Position numbers and translations under genes: made by a program. Shown here one piece after another: positions 11,648 through 24,400 of a DNA stretch of 64,000 nt. The notes beneath the pieces were generated by a model. It did not search any database, was not told the DNA's origin, and was given only the letters and a program-made list of their open reading frames with translations. Each line of letters starts with the position of its first letter. The first letter of the stretch is position 1. The stretch comes from Baylisascaris procyonis. Taxonomy: Eukaryota; Nematoda; Chromadorea; Rhabditida; Ascarididae. The stretch is taken from assembly GCA_037389465.1 (NCBI GenBank), contig JAZARR010000082.1:3212501-3276500 (forward strand). The letters run 5' to 3'.

Positions 11648-13513
11648 GTAATATCGCTGCCTACTCATATGTTGCACCTTCTAGCAGTTAATCTCTAGCA
11701 GTTTTCATCATTTGGAAGAGGTTTTCTTAATCACCACCGTATATGTTGGAAGCCTATCCCTCACTGTCTATAAAAGCTGACGATTATGGATGAACTGAAC
11801 CGATATTTTTTCCTCGGAATTGTATGGAATATAGTGTAGTTTTTTATTCACTTTATCCGTCAACTATAGTCTAATTCCAACAACTCTAGTTCGGTTATTT
11901 ACTTCAATGACGAACATTTTGCTATTAACAAGGTCTACTATAGTATTCGATTTGTCCTTTGTTGCACAGTAAGTTTTTACAAGACTTCTACTGGTAGGGC
12001 GAGAATATCCCGTTGGATAATATCTGGTCATTTTTTCAAGGAACACGAATTCTACTTGTACCCATATACAGTCTCAATGTTTGTCAGCAAACACGTAAAA
12101 ATTTGGAGCTGGTATTTGGTCTTACTTGCTTTAATAATATCTTCTACCTACGTCCTTACAAAAAAAAAAAAAAACATTTAGTGACAAATGTATGCAATTT
12201 GCAATTCAACCATAACGTATGTCACTTTAATGAAGAACCACTATTGCATTCATTCACTTCTGTTCATAGTGAATACTTCTCAAAGATCTCTTAAGAATAA
12301 GGTATTTGAATATTCGATCGGTCTTTATTTATTAGGCAATGATGATTATTCATGCTAAACGATTGCTGAATAAAGTTGAGAGTTAGAGTCATCAATGTTT
12401 GCATGATTTTCCTTATGAATATAAATTTCGACATTTCTTTGAACATCAACAATTTCGAAATGATTGAAAAGACACAAATAATTGTTGAATTATTGCGTGT
12501 TGCATTCCAAATGTACACAAAATAAAAATTGTATTATATGTTTGACGTGTGAGAAAGATAGATATGTTTGACATTAGCGATAAGTTTAGATGTTGCGTGT
12601 GCTCGACGATAGATATACGTGTACATTATATGAGCAAAATAGATACGCATAGTTTTCCGGTAGAGCATAGCTAGTGCTGCATTTGTTAAGAATGAATGTG
12701 CGTGTAGTCGGATATGATTATGCGAGGTGTATTTAAATAAGGTGAAGGAGCTTATGCTCTCCTTGGGGTAGGTGTGAGTGAGCGCATTTATGCAAGATAA
12801 TTACATCACCAATTGCATCTGAAAGGTTTTTGAGTTGAGATTTTGCGAGCGCATTTTGACTGGAGTATTAAAAGTCAACAAATATGAAATCCTCGTTTCT
12901 CAACTGCATTTATGAATACTATCTTCTCGAAACCATTAGCAATTTTTTTTTAATTTTAGCAAATTAAAAGTCAACAAATATGTGGCGTAGATCGTATTTA
13001 CTTGCTCGAGAATTCATTGAAATATGTTGGGAATGTGTTTAGCGATTGGGATTTCTGTGAAAAGATGCATCTGATAAAATGCAAAACAAGTGGAAGCTAT
13101 GACGGACGGATAAGCTAGCAGAATCGTGCCTTTCAGAACTTGGCATATCGGATCAATCAAGCTGCAAATGCTTATAGCTCATTTGTAGATATAAACATTT
13201 CGTTCGGTTCTGTGCTACAGTAGCATTCAATAGATTGATTTCAATAGCACTCAAGATAGTCATTTAAAACTTGATGTCTCCTCACTCGTTATATTTGTCC
13301 ATTTATATGAGGCTGAAATTCGACACTGTGTAAATATCCTGGCCCAAGTTTAACTTCGACGTACAACAAATTTTAGCATTTTCAATAAAATATTTAACGA
13401 AATCGACAATAAAAACATCAAGGAATGAAGCAGCAAATTCTATAGAGATCACGATACAGTACTACTTGTGAAGCATTTTGTCATATACGACCTGAAGCAT
13501 TCGCCTGCTGTAT
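11648..13513. other. Intergenic, no supported gene
   Basis: Convergent gap between the plus-strand secreted-protein gene and the minus-strand neuropeptide gene. Open frames at 11864-12046, 12013-12294 and 12291-12518 are short and lack splice or family support. AATAAA-type signals occur on both strands, too commonly in this sequence to be diagnostic. Confidence 0.4.
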
Positions 13514-14603
13514 TTACCAGAAAGATGGTGAATTCATCCATGAGTATGGATTTCGAGAATATCCAAATGGAGCTCTCTTTTGAAGTGTATATATCCATGA
13601 GTAGGGATTGAGCGGCGCACGTTTTTCACCAAATGCCATCCATGAATATGGATTGCGCAAGGCGCGTTTTTCCTGAAAACAATGAACAAATATTTAATAT
13701 ACGTCATCATTTGTTTCATTCTTTTCTCTATTTCTTGCAAAAGCAGAACGCTGTTGATTTCGATGTCATAGAGTCATATTCAAATACTCGCCGTTTCATA
13801 TTTTTGACCCAAATTGAATCTATTCTATTCGTAATATTACAAAATAGTTTCCATATATTCAAAAAGATCTATAATTAGCTCTAAAGCTTTATCTTAGCTT
13901 ATCCGGTCAATAGGAGAATAGTCCTTAAGCGAATGCATTTCTGAGCAAATATCGAACTCTTACGTTTCTAAATTCACTAACGAGGCATTTATATTTACCG
14001 ATTGCAAAATTTTGAATAAGAGATGATCAAGGCGATAATTAGAACATTGTTTTCTATAATTACTTTAATAAAGTTAAATTTCCTTTTCAAATGAAGAAGA
14101 GGCATTAAAGTTCAGTTTTCCTTCCATTTTGACAAGTTTTTAGTTATATTTCTGGCTCTGTAACAATTAGATTTGACAAATTCATTTAGCTTTGATATGC
14201 GGCTTACTTAATTCCATCACTTAGATGGATCATTTGAAATTTCAAGAAATTTTACTGTACAACAATTTCGCTTCGTGAGAGTTGTAATTATTTCAATCGA
14301 ATTACTTGCCAAATGACGTCATCGACATCTTTCAAAAAAAAATTTTGCTTAGTTTTACGTTTTTTTTGCAATTATCAATGATTTCATGCGTGTACGCTTG
14401 AATAGAAAAAAATATGAAATTTGCAGTGAGAAAATTCCAGTCGACCTTATAGTTCATCCACGAATAAGGATTTCTTGTTCGTTTTTCCAGCTCATCCAAA
14501 TCAAAACCAGGCATATTTTCATTGACGTTCGTCCATGCGTATGGATTATCCATCCTTTTATCTTCATTCATCCATGAATAGGGATTTCGTGAACGCTTAG
14601 ATA
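13514..14603 (-). CDS. Neuropeptide-like precursor with six NPY(S/A)W peptides (last two exons)
   Basis: Minus-strand exons 14446-14603 and 13514-13672 join in phase 0, with the stop at 13514-13516. The acceptors are TTTTACAG and TTTTCAG; the donor is AAG|GTCGAC. The reading frame is a string of peptides ending in KR, the usual prohormone convertase site. In order: SRNPYSWMNED-KR, MDNPYAWTNVNENMPGFDLDELE-KR, TRNPYSWMNYKE-KR, ALRNPYSWMAFGE-KR, APLNPYSWIYTLQ-KR and APFGYSRNPYSWMNSPSFW at the C-terminus. Five of the six keep NPYSW exactly; the second has NPYAW. One TRNPYSWMN repeat spans the intron (NYK|EKR), which supports the join. Mature peptides would act as secreted signals, probably on GPCRs. 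No peptide ends in G before KR, so C-terminal amidation is not predicted. The signal peptide exon is not located. I do not recognise NPYSW as one of the nematode families I know (FLP, orcokinin-like NLP, allatostatin-like). Confidence 0.85.
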
Positions 14604-15269
14604 CTGTAAAATGAAAAAAATTTATCAATTTTATTAAACGTTTTTTTTCCACAGGCGATTTTCTTTCAGCTCATTTTTCGTAGGCAATTTTTCACGCATT
14701 TTGCTAAGACAAGTAAACACCTCCTATATTAACTCAGCAAAGTAAACCATTTTTATATTGATAGAGATTTAGGTTGGTAATTAGGGATTTTTCTCGCTTT
14801 ATCAAACTATCACTGATCACAAATCAAACTCATTCCGTTAATTGTGTTTCAAAATATTAGGCGAAAATATTTGAGAAGATTTTTTCTCGAAAGTGAATAT
14901 CGCCTATCAGTCGAATCTTTCATAAAAAGTTTGGTTTACCAATTATTATTGGACAATGGCATATCTTCATTGAAATCTCTTTGACTCATTATTTTTCTTT
15001 CATAATGAATGTTGCAATAAATCATCATTAAACATAAAATAGCTAAATTATGTCTTTGTTGAATTACACCTCAAATTTTCGTTCATTGTTCCCATATAGT
15101 TTTTTTCTTCTCCTAGATACTTCGTTTAAAAGTTGTCATTAATGAGCTAGCAATATTCTAATCTTTTAGATTTGGCTGTCTATATATTATATGCAGACGA
15201 TGAAGTACTACTGATATTTGCATTCCCTGTAACTATGATTGCCACCCAATCGTTCATACTCAGTTCTTT

Positions 15270-15389
15270 TCAAATGTATTTCTCCTCAAAAACAGCAGGA
15301 AAATCATGGATTGATTCAACGTCTTCATCCCATTCATTCCCCTTCTCCACTTTAGTAGTACCATTGAAAATGATAATGGGAAAATAATT
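15270..15389 (-). CDS. Candidate propeptide exon upstream of the NPYSW precursor
   Basis: On the minus strand an open stretch of 39 codons follows an acceptor-like GGCTCAG and reads NYFPIIIFNGTTKVEKGNEW, then an acidic DEDVESIHDF and VFEEKYI, ending in TGA. The acidic character is typical of neuropeptide propeptides and the position fits. However, the only donor giving the phase 1 needed by the next exon (14603) is at the early AATG|GTACTA, which would remove the acidic part. Membership is unproven. Confidence 0.2.
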   Translation of the reverse strand, partial: NYFPIIIFNGTTKVEKGNEWDEDVESIHDFPAVFEEKYI

Positions 15390-17131
15390 CTGAGCCAAAA
15401 AAGCAAGCCATTTTTAGTGTATAGAGAAGTCAATAAAACATAATATGAGATAGAACGCTATTCACCGCCCACTGACACATTATCCTATTTCTAGTTTGGT
15501 TTAGTCATCTTTTGGAATGAAATAGAGCTTTAAGGGAAATTTCGAGAAATCAAAAATGAGAAATGCAAAGAAAACATTTTCGCCTACTTCATAAATCTTC
15601 TCAATAAAATTAAGCAAAGAGTCTGCGAAGTTTTACATAAAAAAGCAGAGTTTTGCGTTTCTAATGGCAACGGATAGAATTATGAATCTCCATCCTCGCC
15701 TTCTTCCCCATCCCCTTATTTATGCATAATTGTATGCCCGCTAGCATCTTAACGCACCGTCATAATTCTTGCGCGAAATGCGTCATGATGAAATGAAAAA
15801 AAAAACACAAATTGAGATTACCATATTCAGGACACTTATCTGTTGATGACACCTACAACTGAAATGTTTAACAAAAATTAATGCAATAATGTTGGCATTC
15901 AATGACAAAATATATTGATAATCGAATTTCGCTTATCTACCCTTTTTGCATCATTAGAAATGAAGCATTAAAACGGTGCATTTTCTAAGCAAGCATTAAG
16001 ATGAACCAAACGAATAGAGAAATGAATCGTATGAGTTGATATGACATTATTTTTCGCCTCATCTGACCACCTTCATAAATTATTAGGAAGAGTTAGAATA
16101 CGCAATATAACGACTTTATAATTTCAGTCAACTGGTGAATCGTTGCAAATCCTCTTCAAATATTCATTTTCGTATAATTCAACCGATGTGAAATAAAAAT
16201 TCGAACAGTGCAAATTGTGTGCAGCATTCTATGACGAACACCACACTTATCAGATTTCATAGTGCTGATGTCAGTGGTTCTGAATTGAAATTGTCGAAGA
16301 GACAAACAGATACTTACGTACATACGTAAATCCAAGCACATCAACGTCATAACGAAATTTTGCAACTGAATTTGCATAAAAGTGGTGCAAAACGTCATAA
16401 ATCTAATGATTATTTTTATTGATAGCTAGAAAGTGGAAGGAGATTGCTCTTGGAAAGCTTTTCTCTAAGATGAATAGCTTTGAAACATTTGAAAACATTT
16501 TAATGATTTTTATGTGACATTTTTGAAGTTCAAAAAACTTTTGTTCATCTCAATTTTAATCGTTTACTTTTTCATTCAGAATTCATTCGTAAGAGTGCGC
16601 CAAATTTCAAATATTCAAAATAATGCACAATTCTTATTTTTCTAAAAAATTCCTAGCAAATTCATCGTGCAGTTTTATTGTGACAAGCTTTATCCCTCCA
16701 TATAAATTATACTAGACGAGCATTTCAACTAATAAACTAAAGAAAGAAAGAACTAATTTGCATAAGCTCAAAATCTTCAATATAATTTGATATTACGGTT
16801 GGTTGCGTTAGTGAATATTACGAAATTTTTAAGCTTTGTGAAAAATGCTAACCATCAACGGTATCGGCTGATAGATCGGCGCTACCTCTTGAGTAACCAA
16901 ACTCAAGTAAGGCGACAATTAAGACGATTAATTTCGCCACCATTCGCACTCGACTTGAAAATAAAAAACAATGCTATGCATATAACAAAAAAGCGTCACA
17001 AACATCGCTTTCGCTCGATTAATGGCCTTTTTTTGTAAAATTGAAGCCAATCGTGATTGCTGATACCATGCTGCGACACTCAAAAAACTACAGGTCTTGC
17101 ATTTTCATTCCGATAGATAAATAATTATCTT

Positions 17132-17156
17132 TATATATATATATATATATATATAG
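17132..17156. repeat. (TA)n microsatellite
   Basis: About 25 bp of TA immediately before the open frame that starts at 17168. Confidence 0.9.
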
Positions 17157-17167
17157 CAGAACAAGAG

Positions 17168-18130
17168 ATGAAGAAGTTTTTCAAGTTCAGAAAACTTAAG
17201 CATCATGATCTGTCCGAGATGGTAACAATGCGACGTCTTGGTTACCGACTAAGGTTCAAGAAAGTGTCGGGTCTAGATGATGATATCTATGAAAGGATGG
17301 AATTGGATGATCGAAACTATGGGAACTTTTCAACAAAACTCGATATCTCGTTAACTGCTAGAAAGTCTTCAGAAATGAGTGATTTTTTCCTTCTCATAAA
17401 GGTGATCAGCAAGAGGATGAAACAATTCGCAACTTATTAACCATTTACTTGCTTCTACAAAATTTCTCGAAAAATATTGATACGATCAAATTTACTGTAT
17501 AGTTGAGCAAACCGTTCCATGCATGTGGCACCATTTCAGAGAGATATTCCACATGAACACCCACAACAGAAAGAAGTAAGCTTTTGCACATGGCACCGAA
17601 AAAAAAACTGTAATATTTTCTACAGTGGGGGTGTTCAGAAAGCGTCTAATACTGCCAACTGTGAGTTTTTGTCGGATGTGCCCAACGTTTCGAACCTACT
17701 AAAGGCGGTTCAGTCAATGCAGATTACTTACAAACAGGAAGAATATAACTCGGGCCATGATAAAAGTTCTGGTGAAACTGAGATGGCAAAGGAACACTCC
17801 ATTATGTCATATCGTTACAAAGCAATTGTATTTTTAATGTTTGAAGTTGATAATGAAAATAAAGCAACCAACTGAGTTAATGAAGATCATGAAGCAAGTC
17901 ATAGAAAGATGGCTGCAAAATTTATCAATAGAAAGTTGAAAAGCGATATTATGAAGCGATATGGATGTTCCGAAACTTATGAAGAGTTAACAAACAAAAG
18001 CATTTTATTATACAATAATCCGAAAGAACAATATAAATACGACAAGAACTTCAGGGCTGAATTTAGATGCGATATCGTTTTAGAAATATATCTTTATCAT
18101 CCCCATGAAGCGTCCATCGACTTTTTATAA
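17168..18130 (+). pseudogene. Frame-coherent coding relic or multi-exon gene, unknown product
   Basis: Three open segments (17168-17440, 17519-17875, 17909-18130) lie in one and the same frame, broken only by stops at 17438, about 17507 and 17873. The peptides look protein-like: MKKFFKFRKLKHHDLSEMVT and GLDDDIYERMELDDRNYGNF in the first, FLSDVPNVSNLLKAVQSMQI in the second, and MKRYGCSETYEELTNKS in the third. Phase-0 splice sites exist that would remove two stops (donor ATAAAG|GTGATC at 17400, acceptor CATTTCAG before 17540) and a further intron (donor GAA|GTAAGC near 17576, acceptor GTTCAG near 17640), so a functional spliced gene is also possible. The third stop (17873) has no obvious intron around it. 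No family is recognised. It could also be an eroded transposon ORF. Confidence 0.4.
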
Positions 18131-18360
18131 AGTACAAAGGATGAGACGTGTATCACTGAGGGTGAAAACCGATTTTTACATACTGCTGTAAGCGCTTGTG
18201 TAATATTATGCGAAGAAGTAACAGTTATTGCCTTATAAGTAGATGTCAGTGTCGTTGAAAAACTAATTAATCATGACTCCATCTGGTAGACGGGAAGAGA
18301 AAAATGTACATCGAAATATTAAAAGTTTCATTCACCTGTTACTTCCAGGGAGAAAATGCG

Positions 18361-18361
<1 letters not shown>

Positions 18362-18447
<86 letters not shown>
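18362..18447. repeat. (TA)n microsatellite
   Basis: About 86 bp of uninterrupted TA, the longest in the window. It produces spurious poly-(Tyr-Ile) open frames on both strands. Confidence 0.97.
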
Positions 18448-18452
<5 letters not shown>

Positions 18453-21400
18453 CTGAAAATCTACTACACATAAATCTGCTCATCTCATTAGAATAAACTA
18501 TGTGGCAGCTTTGCCCTATCAAATTACTTCCGATGATTACAACTACGCTCCAAAGTGGACGCAACTTCCAACATTGATTTCATCTGTTTAGAGTCACCAA
18601 CGTACATCAAAAGTAAAGGCTCCCTTAAAACTGATTTTCTCTGCTTGCGGAGTTGATGAGAATCCTTCCACCCAATTACTTTTCCAACAAGCGTAGTTAG
18701 GCAGTTTCTAAAACAGTGCGATCGTTCAATTATATTGGTGCATCAGTCCCAAGCGGGTGGGATATTTCCCTTGCTAGTCACCTCGAATGAACTGATTCCC
18801 GTATACGTTTTTCTCGGATATCGCATTTCTTACTTGCATATTATTTGTGCATAGTTCTTGCGCAAATGGTGGTCGAATTTTACGTATTTGCTTCGCTTGC
18901 AAGTAGTGGCGAACCTTACGCATCAAAGATTATAACTGGTGAGGTACATTGCAGAACCTCGAACGGCTGTGCATTTACATGGTGCTCACCTGAATAACCA
19001 CTTTCGAACACTGATTAATAAACACACATAAATCAAGAAACCAATAAGTCATTTAATAATAAAGCAATCAAGAAGATGAGATAAATTAGTTGACTAATAA
19101 ATAAATACAATGAATAAATGAATAGCTAACGAAAAATGAAAAATATCTAAAATAATGCTCTCATTTTTTAATTCATCCGAGCATTCATAGAAAAAATTTC
19201 GAAAAAAAGATCTGTTTTTCAGTAAGTGAAATTAGAAAACTCGTCAGGTGAAAAATGAATAACAATAAGATGCAGGCGAAATTTTTTGCATTTTTGAATG
19301 TCTACAATTCGCTTCGAAATTGATGGATTAACTTGAATTATCAATTAGAAGGTCACCTATGCCATATCTCATGTCCATCAATTCTCATAAAATAAGTTGC
19401 ATTAATTCTCTAACCGAAATTTCTATATGCCCAGTCATGTCATCTTCCTGCTTATACATCCGAGCAATGCTTGCTTCGATTGTTTTTTTTTCGGTTTCAG
19501 TGATCCATTGAAAAATAAATTTCAATCATTTTAGTGAAAACATGATATTATTTAGGGCAACGAAATGAATAAAATAAATTTTACAGATTTCATGTAATAG
19601 AAATTGAAGACGTATTTAACCTTGAAAAGAGATCAACATAGATATTTCGTTGATCATAGAATGCTTTCATTCTACATCACATATATCTTGTGCTACCGAG
19701 ATCATAGAATGATCTGCTCTACCCATTTTGGTATGTTCGTCCACAATTTTCGAAATTCCCTCTAGATATTGAAGAGTGGAAAAAGATTCGCATGTATTTT
19801 CTGTGGATCGCTTTTCCACTTTATTGTTGTTGAATTACGAAAAAAAAGCGGATTTTTGTAAGAGTTTTGCATAAATGATTGAGTTAATCAAAACTCAAGA
19901 ATATTTCATATGACTGTTATTTTTTACTAGCTTATAAAAGCGACCAGTCAATAAAAGAAGGATGCAAAAAGGCGAATATTCTTTTAGTTGCGTTGATGTT
20001 CTTCTTTATTCCTTCCTCTAACTTTTTAATGATTCTTTTCCCACAAGAACGCACCAGTAAAAATGTTTTCTATTAAGCTCTATTATCTTAGTTTTCTTGC
20101 CCAAATGCGTAGTGTTCGCAAATTCATCGAAGCATAGAAATCGACTCAATCGTCTATCTAAAAAAAAAGAGGAAAAGAAAATGCTTGCCCTATTCCAAAA
20201 ACGCATGATTTCCACCATAGAATAATCAGAGTGTTGCAAAGATGATCTGTATATGTACGAATCTTGGTGTATTCATTCCATTGCCACGTACCCAAAAATT
20301 CGCATTTTTTTTGGCTATTGCAGTGATCTAAATCATCAGATGCAGGTATTTATAAAATTCACAATTTCTTCTTTGGCTATTGCATTTGATAGCATAAGAT
20401 TTGAAATGCTAACGAAGAAATGGACGTAGGCAAAAATGATATCCACTGAAAAAGGCCCGAGAGCAAAAATTTGAATATTACTTGTGGTCGCAATTTTTGG
20501 AAAATTTTTTCCAGAAATAAGGCTGAATTAATTGGCTCAACTATAAGTTAAGTGCAGTTAGGAGTGCGTTTTTATTTAAGCTATGACTGTCCCAGTTAAT
20601 GTCACAACTGTATACTTGAATAAATAATCTCAAATATGCAAATCTATGTGATTGTCAATAGCATCATTGCTAGAGTTGGATACTTTTAGCAATTCATTTG
20701 TATAGTGTTGTTTTTATTCTGCAACTAATAAAATTTCCGGACTTTTTTTTAGAAGACTGAAAGGTTAATTATAGGAAAGTTGTTGCAATGAAAGTACTGT
20801 GTTAGATATCTCTCAAAGCATAGGTAATACAAATTTTATAAGAAGTAATAAAATGACAAGAAAAAGAATGAGAATGCTTGATATGGTTTTAGTTGTACTT
20901 TTAAACACTAAAATAAACAAATTGGCCATATGGATGCCATTATCACAATGAAATGGATGTTATATGAGCACATAAATTCCGACTAATTATGCAAATTGAG
21001 TTTTTAGAAAAGTATGATCTTAATGTGTCTAATCATTACTGATTATCCAATAAGTAAAAAAAATCAAATAGTTAACTATGAAGTTAACTATAAGTTTCGT
21101 ATAGTAGTCTACAATTGACAACTAAATGTGCATTTGTAATATACAACAATCAGAAATGAAAATGAATTTATGTAGCAATCGACGTACACCGGAAGTGTTG
21201 CGTTTTAGAAAAAGAAAGACACATTTCTTATATTCGGCTGACTATGCAATAAAATGAGAGACCGCTTAATTTAAATGTTATTAAAAACAAAATTTGATTT
21301 CTGGAAAAATCTAAGTGAACGATGGCTTGTTTTAACACTTCGTGAATATGCACCTTAGTTTGTCTAACAATGGCCCATTTTAGCTTTTGTCAAATGGTCG

Positions 21401-24400
21401 ATCCGATCGTTGAATGCATATTAAATATGCATATGAGTGACCAATAGATACATGTCTATATGTAGCACATAAACACCAATATTTACGCAAGTGCGCACTC
21501 ACATACACAAATACGCACTCACATGTAAGTGCTTATGCATATGTGTATGCATGCACACAAACACACATAAACACAGATAGACACAAGCGACATATGCACA
21601 TCAACAATTATGCCTGAAGGAGCATATTGCCATTATATGCACTCATAATTGTGCTGAATATTTGCTTGAAAAACAAACAATGAATTATGACTAAAGAATT
21701 CTAAATAAATTGCTGATATTAAACTGTCGAGATCTCCATCAAAACAAATTATCAGAACAATTTAGTGGCAGCTAAACGTCAAAGCTTGTACGTTTGACAA
21801 CCTTATCAATAATTGAATGCAGCCATTCGAGCAGCTTCCATTAACGCAACGTTTTGGTATTGTTGTTCAACGAAGTTTTAGCTAAATTCTACTACAAGAG
21901 AGAAAACTTGCTAATGAAATATATGTTGATTAATAATGAAATTCTTGAAAAATCAAATTGTGCAAGTAGTAATTCTACAACTTAAAGCTTTTTCTTGTAA
22001 GTAAATGATTTGTTTTAGTGATTTAATTTGAATTTTCATTGAAGTCATAGAAACGGAAAAAAAATCGATAATTTATGAAATTCTTTTTGCTCGCTATTTG
22101 TATTAGAAAATATGAATGTCGGATATCCTATAACAGGCGGGTTATTCATCTACAATTATGTTTATGCAATAAGAACTTTGCTTTTTTTTATAAATATATA
22201 ATTTATCTCATATAATTTTGCAAAGTGAAATCGCCCGAACAATTACGACTGTATATATGAATTCATATATTATAAAAATGAGAATTCCGAAGTTTTTTGA
22301 TATGCAATCGTTTATTCTTTAGGAAACAATCATATCCCCTAGATCTGTCGCGCATAATTTCAGTTGAATAACCGCTGAAAAATTGCCTTTTTCAGAACGT
22401 TTCTCATCTTATATTAAAGAAATAGCCGTGAGCAATATGCCCAGCTATTGGTGTCGAAAGCAAAAGCGACTTCGTTTAATTTACTATGATTTCACAGCGA
22501 TTTACATATCTTGCTAACACTTAGAAATGTCAACTCCTGAATCAGTATAGCTCTTAAATTGATTATATTAGGCAGGTTGTTTTGTCTGTACCGAAAACAT
22601 AGAGATCATATCAAAGCATCTTATAAAAATGGAAATTGCTGTGCAGAAATTCTTAAATCAAAGGTGTAGGTAGTGATTTTTCTTCCATAGAATACAAAAA
22701 AATTATTCACGGCTAAAAGCCCCTCCGAATGCAATACTAATTACGCGGTTATGTTATAAAACGCATTTTAATGCTCATGAATTTCTATAAATCGAACACA
22801 AATAAACGCATTTCATACGAATGTCTTCTTTTACACACACGAAGAAAAAGCGATTTTTGAAAGATTTTCTTCAATGCGCAAATGAAACCGAACGATGCGT
22901 ATTCAACGTTTATGCTTCCGGCAACGTATTTATGCGAATCACGTCATCATGGCAGCACAGTCAGGAATCATTAGTTGAAACCCTCGAATCAATTATTATC
23001 TAAGAATCACAATTCGAATTAACCATCAACATCAGTAATTGAACTATCGAAATACGGTGCTAAGAATTGACTTAATGAAGCGAGTAATCCTGCTGCACCT
23101 AATTTTATTTCGAGTAATTTGTTTTGCGATAAATTAAATTAGTCATTGTTGCTGAGAGGGTAAAAAGCAAAGCTACGAAAAGATGGATTTGTTCAGCGAT
23201 TCTCCAAAACACTCACTGTTCGTGTTAGCAGTTCAGCATAGGTAGACTGTTTTAGTAATTTATAGAAAAGCTGTAAATTATGGGCAAATATCTTATTGGC
23301 AGAACACTTCAGCATCAGCCACAAAAATCTGTGGTTCGATGTTTTCATCTAGTCGCTCCTTCTGACAAAAATCTTCAGCGATACGACTTGAGTTCGATTG
23401 CACTTCAAGTCACCAGAAAACAAATTGGTTGAGTAAAATCTCAAAATTATAACGCATAACGCATATATAGCCATTGAATGATGCGATCAGCTGCGAGATG
23501 TCTCATGCATTCATAATAATGGAATCATCTACAAGACTATAATGAATTTATAGAGAATGGCAGTCTCCATTTGGCATTGATGTGAATCGATGAAATGAAT
23601 GAACAACAAAAGGATGACATAATTCCTTTCCTTTCATCATCTTTCAACTCTAATAATTTGCACAGTTTTATGTGGTGGATCATGAAAAGATGAATAAATG
23701 CATTATGCAAAAGAACATATAATAATTCCTCTCATTTTTCCTTCACACTCGTTAAATTTTCCCCGTCTTCATATATTTCTCGTTCTTATATTAGAGATAA
23801 CAAATATACAATTTACTGAGGTCTATTTTTACGAAACATGAATGCGCATAATACGGTTGATGGTAGAACGTTTCAGCATTATAGCCAACTTTAAATATGG
23901 ATATGATTAAGCATGGATGTGATTATCAAAGTTGACGTTTGGTATCGAGAATGCTCCATCATTAGCAATCCTTACCCGCGCATATGTGGCCTTTGATAAG
24001 GTAGGTATATCCATAGCCATTTGTTTCATCTACAGAATGAACATCGTTTTGCCTCATATTCTGAATTTGTATCGTATGAATTTTGGTCTTAACTTGATAG
24101 AAATTTATCACTCAATGGCGCTATCAGAATTCTTGCAAAATCAGATTGCATTATGAGCTGAATGACTATTTGAAAATATATTAAAAAAATACTTAGTTGA
24201 AAGAAAACTAACACCACGGGCGGTAAAGTGAATTCTTCTCTAAGTCATTGTTGAATCTTTATATAAGCGTTCACGAAGAAATCGTTCGAATCTTCGAAAA
24301 ACAGTATGGATTATAATTTTGAGGAAAAAGAGTGGCCGTCTGCTGCTCGACATTTCAAAATTTGAGGATTTAGATTGAAAGATACAAAGCGCTCTCGTTT

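Larger units (their letters stand above)
14604..17167. other. Region upstream of the NPYSW gene; missing 5' exon expected here
   Basis: The signal-peptide exon of the precursor should lie here on the minus strand, but I could not identify it. The tempting minus-strand frame near 16320-16398 ends inside a dispersed repeat copy (16232-16330). A frame at 16787-17038 begins without ATG; its first 43 codons end at a donor-like CAA|GTAAGG (about 16907), but no upstream acceptor is evident. Confidence 0.35.

Noticed and set aside
16320..16398. Signal-peptide-like exon with a perfect GTAAGT donor as the 5' end of the NPYSW gene
   Set aside because: The donor and following sequence belong to a copy of the dispersed TCTG-head repeat (16232-16330), and the hydrophobic part is weak.
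18273..18564. Opposed frames rich in Tyr-Ile
   Set aside because: Direct translation of an 86-bp TA microsatellite. The same applies to frames at 10700-10963 and 45756-46019.
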